In this document: positions 1 through 4,146 of the stretch, piece by piece | Numbering within the stretch: the stretch's first letter is position 1 | Layout: the number at the start of each line of letters is the position of its first letter | Source: Acidobacteriota bacterium | Lineage (GTDB): Bacteria; Acidobacteriota; Blastocatellia; Pyrinomonadales; Pyrinomonadaceae | Assembly: GCA_029862725.1 (NCBI GenBank) | Contig: JAOTWT010000096.1 | Span: 1 to 8,744 of the forward strand | Length of the DNA stretch: 8,744 nt | Direction of reading: 5' to 3' | Notes under the pieces: model-generated | Databases searched by the model: none | Told to the model about the DNA's origin: nothing | Seen by the model: only the letters and a program-made list of their open reading frames with translations | Translations under genes and position numbers: made by a program

Positions 1-311
1 AGTCGTTCGGCAGCTGTGATCTGAACCGCGATGATTCCCTTTGCGTCGCAGGAACCCCGTCCGTAGATCTTCTCATCATCTTCCGTTGGCGGGATAAAAG
101 GCGGCACTGTGTCCATGTGGGTCGATAGAAACACTTTCGGATCCTCCGAGGCTGTCGCGATAACATTCCTGCGTCCATCGACGACCTCCTGCATCTCGAC
201 CCTGTATCCGAGCCCTTCAAGAAGACCGCAAAGAAATGTCCCGACGTCGTGTTCTTCACCGGACACAGACGGGATGTTCATCAATTCTTTTGTGAGTTCG
301 AATAGGTTCAT
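1..311 (-). CDS. M20-family zinc metallopeptidase/deacylase, N-terminal part (cut by window edge)
   Basis: The first 103 residues of an M20-type co-catalytic metallohydrolase (ArgE/DapE/CPG2/succinyl-diaminopimelate desuccinylase superfamily) are present. They show the family's first metal motif STHMDTVPP (residues 63-71, with ligand His65 and catalytic-type Asp67) and the second, IYGRGSCDAKG (82-92, bridging Asp89). An opening helix with an IPSVSGEE segment (13-20) is typical of these enzymes. The start is the ATG at 311, which puts the usual MNLFELTKEL-like opening at residue 1. No clear Shine-Dalgarno precedes it, and a heptamer repeat array lies only 3 nt upstream. Family members remove acyl or peptide groups from amino acids. 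DapE acts in lysine synthesis, so the aspartokinase upstream makes a biosynthetic role possible, but the visible part cannot separate DapE, ArgE or a general peptidase. The dimerisation domain and remaining ligands lie outside the window. Confidence 0.92.
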   Translation of the reverse strand, partial: MNLFELTKELMNIPSVSGEEHDVGTFLCGLLEGLGYRVEMQEVVDGRRNVIATASEDPKVFLSTHMDTVPPFIPPTEDDEKIYGRGSCDAKGIIAVQITAAER

Positions 312-534
312 AAATCTGTGGGCAGTGGACTTCGGTCAGTAGTTTGTGGACAGTGGCCTGCGGTCTGCAAATATATTTGATAAAGAAAACAGATAATTTT
401 TGATCAAAACAATCTCATCGATTTTCACACGCCAATCGCTCGTCACCGCCTCCGCCAAATCCTTGATCGAATAGCACGCTCCCGCTCGCCCACTGGGCAG
501 CGACAAACGACCACTGTCCACTACCCGCTGACCA
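312..534. other. Repeat-bracketed gap between aspartokinase and M20 gene
   Basis: This gap between two same-strand genes is edged by two heptamer-period arrays (315-356 and 511-537) that read in opposite directions. Between them lies an AT-rich stretch (about 368-410), then a GC-rich stretch (about 440-500). The AT-rich part contains TTGATC and several TTTATC/TATATT-like hexamers on the minus strand, so it could hold a promoter for the M20 gene, but no single -35/-10 pair stands out. No hairpin followed by a T run is visible. Confidence 0.5.
315..356 (-). repeat. Degenerate 7-bp-period array (CCACTGT family), six units
   Basis: Read on the minus strand this splits exactly into six heptamers. 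The first is CCACTGT and the others are variants such as CCACAAA, CTACTGA and CCACTGC. The array ends 3 nt before the M20 start codon. Its unit GTGGACAGTGG (346-356) is the perfect inverted copy of CCACTGTCCAC at 511-521. The period is seen directly; its function is unknown. Confidence 0.75.
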
Positions 535-537
535 CTA
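511..537 (+). repeat. Degenerate 7-bp-period array overlapping the aspartokinase stop codon
   Basis: About four heptamers are read on the plus strand (CCACTGT, CCACTAC, CCGCTGA, then CCACTA). Its first 11 bases are a perfect inverted match to 346-356. The last three bases (535-537) are the TAG stop of the aspartokinase gene, so the array abuts the end of the coding region exactly. Confidence 0.75.
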
Positions 538-1896
538 ATCAAAAAACTTCCCGTGCAGCCTCGAGATAACTTCCTTAACCTCAGTTTCGCTGACCACAAA
601 CGTAAGGTTGACGCTTGACGCGCCGTGCGAAATCAAAGAGATATTAACATCGTCGATCGTCGAGAAAATACGGGACGCCAGCCCGGAAGAAGCACGCAGC
701 CCCTCCCCGACGATGCAGACCACCGCATACCCGTGTTCGACATCTACCCGGCCGAGCCTTTCGAGTTCGGTCACGATCTTCCCGATCGAATCCGTGTTAT
801 CGAGTGTCAGCGCAACCGAAACTTCGGATGTGGAAATCACGTCAATCACCGTTCTAAAACGTTCGAATACCTGGAAAAGCGCCGACATAAAACCGTACGA
901 ACCGAGCATTCGCGCCGAGGAAATTCGCAGGATCGTGATACCGGTCTTGTGTGCTATCGATTTAATCCTGTTTTCCGAAAGCCCGCTTTCGGCCAGGACC
1001 ATCGTGCCTCTCTCGGAAGGTTTGTGCGAATTGCAGACACGGACCGGGATCTCGTAATCGACCGCCGGCTGGATCGTCTTCGGGTGAAGTACCTTGGCTC
1101 CAAAGTACGCGAGCTCCGCCGCCTCGTCGTAGGAAAGGACCTCAACCGTCTTCGCATCGCTGCAGATCCGCGGATCGCAAGTCAAAACGCCGGTCACATC
1201 GGTCCAGATCTGTATTTCGCCGGCACCCAAAGCGGCACCGATCAACGCCGCCGTATAATCCGAACCGCCTCGGCCGAGAGTCGTCGTTTCGCCCGCACGA
1301 TTTGACGCGATAAACCCCCCAAGGACCGGAACTTCGCCGTCATCCAGAAGCGTTTTGAGTTCAAGACGAATCAATTCCTCGGTTTCGTCCCAGACAGGTT
1401 TCGCCGAACCGTATTCGTCGTCGGTCAGGATCAGCCGCCGCGCGTCGATTTGACGGGTCCTGATGCCTTTTTCTTTGCACACATCGGCCAGAAGCCGTGA
1501 AGCAAGTTGTTCACCGTAAGAGACGACCGCGTCGCGAAGCATCTGGAGTGGAAGAGACCGGCGTTCGACCCGCATCAAAAGACCCGAGAGCTCTTCTTTT
1601 GCAAGATCCAGCTCCGCCAGAAACGCCTTTTTGCTTTTTGATCCGAGTATCGAATCGGCGACAGCCCGATGGCGTTCAAAATGGTCACCGAGCGAGGTGA
1701 ACCCAGCCGAGGCGTCCCCCTTTCGCGAAATATCAAAGGCATCGAGCAGCGCGTCCGTGAAGCCCGACATCGCCGATGTCACTACGACGGGATTTGTTCC
1801 GCCCTCGGCAGCTACGATTCCGGCCACACGCCCAAAGGCCTCCGTGTCTTTTACGGAGGTCCCGCCGAACTTCATAACTGTGGGTTTCGTGTTCAT
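535..1896 (-). CDS. lysC: Aspartate kinase, lysine-sensitive LysC type
   Basis: Aspartokinase phosphorylates L-aspartate with ATP, the first step towards lysine, threonine and methionine. The 453-residue protein (E. coli LysC has 449) begins with the kinase signature KFGGTSV (9-15, Lys9 catalytic). SYGEQLASRLL (126-136), TTLGRGGSDYTA (205-216) and IWTDVTGVLTCDPR (230-243) follow, and together make a complete amino-acid-kinase domain. Two ACT domains close it (about 313-382 and 386-450). The stretch SEVSVALTLD (357-366) and ML..YGF (330-336) match the E. coli LysC lysine pocket residue for residue with a 12-residue offset, so lysine feedback inhibition is expected; that is inference from similarity. 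ATG 1896 was chosen; a TTG lies one codon upstream. No strong ribosome site is seen. It lies 101 nt downstream of the cysteine-synthase-like gene and may share its transcript. The C terminus LHGKFFD parallels E. coli's LHSNLFE, so the protein ends normally where the repeat array starts. Confidence 0.97.
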   Translation of the reverse strand: MNTKPTVMKFGGTSVKDTEAFGRVAGIVAAEGGTNPVVVTSAMSGFTDALLDAFDISRKGDASAGFTSLGDHFERHRAVADSILGSKSKKAFLAELDLAKEELSGLLMRVERRSLPLQMLRDAVVSYGEQLASRLLADVCKEKGIRTRQIDARRLILTDDEYGSAKPVWDETEELIRLELKTLLDDGEVPVLGGFIASNRAGETTTLGRGGSDYTAALIGAALGAGEIQIWTDVTGVLTCDPRICSDAKTVEVLSYDEAAELAYFGAKVLHPKTIQPAVDYEIPVRVCNSHKPSERGTMVLAESGLSENRIKSIAHKTGITILRISSARMLGSYGFMSALFQVFERFRTVIDVISTSEVSVALTLDNTDSIGKIVTELERLGRVDVEHGYAVVCIVGEGLRASSGLASRIFSTIDDVNISLISHGASSVNLTFVVSETEVKEVISRLHGKFFD

Positions 1897-1930
1897 CAAA
1901 ACTTTGGTGCGGAGTTCCAGGTACAGAGTT

Positions 1931-1944
1931 ACGCCTATCGGCGT
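1931..1944. other. Small inverted repeat upstream of lysC
   Basis: ACGCC-TATC-GGCGT forms a perfect 5-bp stem with a 4-nt loop in the 101-nt gap before lysC, with the palindrome ATGATCAT (1953-1960) just beyond it. There is no T run, so it is not a standard terminator. It may be an operator or chance. Confidence 0.3.
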
Positions 1945-1976
1945 GATCCCGCATGATCATGAATGATTCCAGGGAC

Positions 1977-2004
1977 TTGTCAATTGAACATTACCCGTTA
2001 CCCG
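1977..2004 (+). repeat. Degenerate 7-bp-period array overlapping the stop of the cysteine-synthase-like gene
   Basis: Four heptamers are seen: TTGTCAA, TTGAACA, TTACCCG and TTACCCG. The last two are identical tandem copies. The gene's TAA stop (1998-2000 on the minus strand) lies inside the final unit. Bases 1975-1993 match the reverse complement of 3844-3862 at 15 of 19 positions, so this belongs to the same family as the arms around 3844 and 4120. Confidence 0.65.
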
Positions 2005-3032
2005 TACCGCTGCGCCTGATCCAGCCGCCCAAATGTCTTGTAAGAAAGCAGCTCGACATCCGGCGCGAGAAAATCTTCTTTGATTGGTTCGTCGAGAAAC
2101 AGGTCCGTACTCAGGTATTTCTTGTTACTGTCACAAAATACGGTCGCCACAATTGCATCACTTCCGAGTTTCTGGAGTGCCTTCAAAGCTCCCAGGAAAT
2201 TGGCGCCGGCGGATATCCCGACGGCCAGGCCGAGCTCGGCCGCAAGCTTTTGCGCCATGACGATTGCATCTCCATCCGAGACGTCTATCACATCGTCCAG
2301 TACCGATAAATCAACGATATCCGGTATGAATTCATCCGAGATGCCCTGGATCCGGTGGCTTCCGACTTTAAAACCCGTTTTCAGAGTTGGCGATTCGGCG
2401 GGTTCGACCGGATAAAGCTTTATGTCCGCGTTCTTGTTTCGCAGGTATTCTCCCGTGCCCATAATCGTGCCGCCCGTCCCGACACCCGCGACAAACGCAT
2501 CCGGTCTTAAAGAGTGCTCTTTCAGCTGGTACCACACTTCCGGCCCGGTGGTCATAAAATGTGCCTCGGAGTTGGCGGCATTAGAAAACTGATGGGGTAA
2601 GAAAACATTCTCTTGTGCAGCGGCCAACTGGTCGGCCCGTTCGATACAACCGAGAAACCCGCCTTCTTCTTTTGTGACAAGAACGATTTTGGCGCCATAA
2701 CTCTTTATCAGGGCGATTCTTTCACGGCTCATCCAGTCGGGCATATGAATTATTACAGTGTGGCCATAGGCCCTGCCAATCGCCGCGAACGAAATCCCCG
2801 TGTTACCGCTTGTCGCTTCGGCTATCAAATCGCCGGCGTTGAGCGCTCCTGTCCGGGCTCCTTCCCGTAGAATATGGAGCGCCATTCTGTCCTTGATACT
2901 TCCTGTGAGGTTTAGGTGTTCGGCCTTCGCGAATATTCTGGTGTCCTTGCCGCGGAATCGGAAATCGATCTCGAGCAGGGGCGTGTTGCCGATCATCTGG
3001 TCCAGTGCACAGGTGTTAATATCTTCTGTCAT
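1998..3032 (-). CDS. Cysteine synthase family PLP-dependent enzyme (CysK-like)
   Basis: A complete 344-residue fold-type II PLP enzyme of the O-acetylserine sulfhydrylase/cystathionine beta-synthase group. The Schiff-base lysine is Lys47 in NLTGSIKDR (41-49), the substrate loop is TSGNTG (74-79), the phosphate-binding glycine loop is GVGTGGTIMG (183-192), and the C-terminal serine motif is GISAGA (272-277). Typical CysK has NPAGSVKDR and a GIGAGFVP-type loop; here the latter is GISDEFIP (230-237), and the tail carries DSNKKYLSTDLF (301-312). The likely reaction is beta-replacement on an activated serine to give cysteine, but the acceptor cannot be fixed from sequence, and O-phosphoserine or cystathionine chemistry remains possible. 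The ATG at 3032 follows the SDR stop by 2 nt (TAA, TT, ATG), so translational coupling with that gene is likely. No regulatory CBS or ACT domain is attached. Confidence 0.93.
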   Translation of the reverse strand: MTEDINTCALDQMIGNTPLLEIDFRFRGKDTRIFAKAEHLNLTGSIKDRMALHILREGARTGALNAGDLIAEATSGNTGISFAAIGRAYGHTVIIHMPDWMSRERIALIKSYGAKIVLVTKEEGGFLGCIERADQLAAAQENVFLPHQFSNAANSEAHFMTTGPEVWYQLKEHSLRPDAFVAGVGTGGTIMGTGEYLRNKNADIKLYPVEPAESPTLKTGFKVGSHRIQGISDEFIPDIVDLSVLDDVIDVSDGDAIVMAQKLAAELGLAVGISAGANFLGALKALQKLGSDAIVATVFCDSNKKYLSTDLFLDEPIKEDFLAPDVELLSYKTFGRLDQAQRYG

Positions 3033-3034
3033 AA

Positions 3035-3817
3035 TTATCCGCAGAGTACCGCGCCGCCATTGATGTTTAGCACTTCACCGGTGATGTGGCGAGACCAATC
3101 GGAAAGAAGCCAGCAGATCGAAACCGCGATGTCGTCGGTGGATGCCACCCTATTTAATGGTATCGAATCGAGAACGCTTTGCTTGTAAGCCTCGTCTTCA
3201 AATGCGGGTCGGACCATCGCTGTTTCAATCCAGCCGGGCGCGACGCAATTGACCCTAATTTCCGGCGCAAGCTCGGTCGCCAGACCCTTTGTAAACGAGA
3301 TCTGTCCGCCCTTTGAGGCGGCATAATTGGTATAGTTCGCCTCACCGCGCTGACCGGCAGTTGAGGAAACGAGCACGATCGCCGCCCTTTTCTGTTTTTT
3401 CATCGAAGGGACACAGCATTTTGACATAGCCCAGGCGGATTTGAGATTTGTGTTTATGACCTTGTTCCAGGTTTCTTCGGTCATCTCTTCAATCGGCGAA
3501 CCTTCCCAAACGCCCGCGTTACACACGAGAAGGTCGATCTGGCCGAACTGCTCGAGAGCCTGTTTGGCGATATTGCTTGCTTCGGACCACTTTGAAACAT
3601 CGCCCTGAACCGCAATCGCGTCGACGCTCTTCTTTTTGCAGAGTTCGACCACCTCGTAAGCTTTTTCTTCGCTGCTAAGATAGTTTATGACGACATTCGC
3701 TCCGCCTTCCGCAAGCCTGAGCGCGGTCGCGCGACCGACCCCGCGCGAAGAACCTGTGACAATTGCCGTCTTTCCCGCAAAAAGATTCCGCGGGAGCTCG
3801 ATATATTCTTCTGGCAT
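3035..3817 (-). CDS. Short-chain dehydrogenase/reductase (FabG-like SDR)
   Basis: A 260-residue classical SDR. It shows the Rossmann cofactor motif TGSSRGVG (21-28), the structural NAG (100-102), Asn124 in NTNL, catalytic Ser151/152 in VLVSSTAG, and the Tyr165-x3-Lys169 pair in YAASK. The end, GEVLNINGGAVLCG, is typical of 3-oxoacyl-ACP reductase relatives, and the Ser-Arg of the glycine loop suggests NADP(H). Substrate is unknown; FabG-type 3-oxoacyl reduction is one candidate. ATG 3817 was chosen because residues added by reading further upstream come from the heptamer repeat, not from the SDR fold. The start lies 7 nt downstream of a -10 box, so the mRNA may be leaderless. It heads a transcript with the cysteine-synthase-like gene and probably lysC, and is divergent from the acyl-CoA synthetase. 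Confidence 0.95.
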   Translation of the reverse strand: MPEEYIELPRNLFAGKTAIVTGSSRGVGRATALRLAEGGANVVINYLSSEEKAYEVVELCKKKSVDAIAVQGDVSKWSEASNIAKQALEQFGQIDLLVCNAGVWEGSPIEEMTEETWNKVINTNLKSAWAMSKCCVPSMKKQKRAAIVLVSSTAGQRGEANYTNYAASKGGQISFTKGLATELAPEIRVNCVAPGWIETAMVRPAFEDEAYKQSVLDSIPLNRVASTDDIAVSICWLLSDWSRHITGEVLNINGGAVLCG

Positions 3818-3853
3818 GGCGGATATTCTACGGCAAACGAGAGTAATGGACAA
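3818..3853 (-). promoter_or_regulatory. Predicted promoter of the SDR operon, -35 inside a repeat arm
   Basis: On the minus strand the -35 box TTGTCC (3848-3853, 4 of 6 to consensus) lies in the heptamer arm. A 17-nt spacer and the -10 box TAGAAT (3825-3830, 5 of 6) follow. Only 7 nt separate the -10 from the ATG at 3817, putting the expected transcription start at or next to the first codon. No ribosome-binding site is present, consistent with a leaderless mRNA. Prediction only. Confidence 0.5.
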
Positions 3854-3877
3854 TTGACAATGGACAATGCTCAATCG
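3844..3877 (-). repeat. Left arm of the intergenic inverted repeat, 7-bp period (CCATTGT family)
   Basis: A 34-bp arm matching the reverse complement of 4087-4120 at 29 of 34 positions. Read on the minus strand it consists of phased heptamers (CATTGTC, CATTGTC, AATTGTC, CATTA). It supplies the -35 box of the SDR promoter. Confidence 0.85.
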
Positions 3878-3909
3878 CGAAATTCCATGTTGGCTCTTTT
3901 TGTTTTCAA

Positions 3910-3945
3910 CGCAAAGGACGCAACGTGCGCAAAGGTCGCAGTATG
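3910..3945 (+). repeat. 9-bp-period array (CGCAAAGGA family), four units
   Basis: Four consecutive nonamers all begin with CGCA (CGCAAAGGA, CGCAACGTG, CGCAAAGGT, CGCAGTATG). An inverted relative is at 4040-4055 and other members are at 6324-6349 and 6489-6514. The 9-bp phase is seen directly. Confidence 0.75.
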
Positions 3946-4039
3946 AAACTTAACTCGCTTTGCCAGATTGCACATGCGCGATTGAAACTAAAATTGCGGA
4001 ACCGGGGCAGATCGCGGGAGTGTTCTAAATTAGCGATTT

Positions 4040-4055
4040 TTGCGCCCTTTGCGTT
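4040..4055 (-). repeat. Inverted nonamer-family copy
   Basis: The reverse complement differs from 3908-3923 at a single base (GGGCG against GGACG), forming the inner arm of the nested inverted-repeat element. Confidence 0.7.
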
Positions 4056-4086
4056 TAATCGAGAAAACGCGCCAAGCCATACTCAT

Positions 4087-4120
4087 CAATTGCCCATTGT
4101 CCATCGTCCATTGTCCATTA
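4087..4120 (+). repeat. Right arm of the intergenic inverted repeat, 7-bp period
   Basis: Phased heptamers CCATTGT, CCATCGT, CCATTGT and CCATTA. It is the mirror of 3844-3877 and supplies the -35 box of the acyl-CoA synthetase promoter at the same offset within the arm (positions 5-10 from the outer end). Confidence 0.85.
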
Positions 4121-4146
4121 CCCCCCTTGCTGTTATAAAAATACCA
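4111..4146 (+). promoter_or_regulatory. Predicted promoter of the acyl-CoA synthetase, -35 inside a repeat arm
   Basis: The -35 box TTGTCC (4111-4116) is followed by a 17-nt spacer and the -10 box TATAAA (4134-4139, 5 of 6 to consensus). Seven nucleotides later the ATG at 4147 begins. The layout is identical to the opposite-strand SDR promoter. There is no purine-rich ribosome site before the ATG, so a leaderless mRNA is predicted. Prediction only. Confidence 0.5.

Larger units (their letters stand above)
3844..4120. repeat. 277-bp nested inverted-repeat element in the divergent gap
   Basis: This element fills most of the 329-bp gap between the SDR and acyl-CoA synthetase starts. Outer 34-bp heptamer arms (3844-3877 and 4087-4120) enclose inner nonamer-family arms, 3908-3923 and 4040-4055, inverted and identical at 15 of 16 positions. 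A further perfect 9-bp inverted pair is TCAATCGCG (3871-3879) with CGCGATTGA (3977-3985). The core has no convincing coding sequence. The nesting could make a cruciform or a foldback element of MITE-like size, but no target-site duplication is evident. Confidence 0.7.

Noticed and set aside
608..1305. Plus-strand open frames across lysC
   Set aside because: Both are antisense to aspartokinase ACT and kinase motifs; the translations have shadow-type composition and no domain.
3818..3874. A longer SDR start at 3874
   Set aside because: The extra 19 residues are translated from the heptamer repeat arm and from the predicted promoter.
3844..4120. CRISPR array
   Set aside because: Repeat units are only 7 or 9 bp, vary in sequence and lack evenly sized unique spacers; no cas genes are present.
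3844..4120. Insertion sequence remnant
   Set aside because: No transposase fragment, and no clear target-site duplication flanks the arms; the arms are tandem heptamers rather than a typical IS end.
3925..4146. An N-terminal extension of 74 residues on the acyl-CoA synthetase, from a GTG at 3925
   Set aside because: The added residues come from nonamer and heptamer repeat DNA and show no ACS-like pattern; family similarity begins after ATG 4147, which also fits the promoter spacing.
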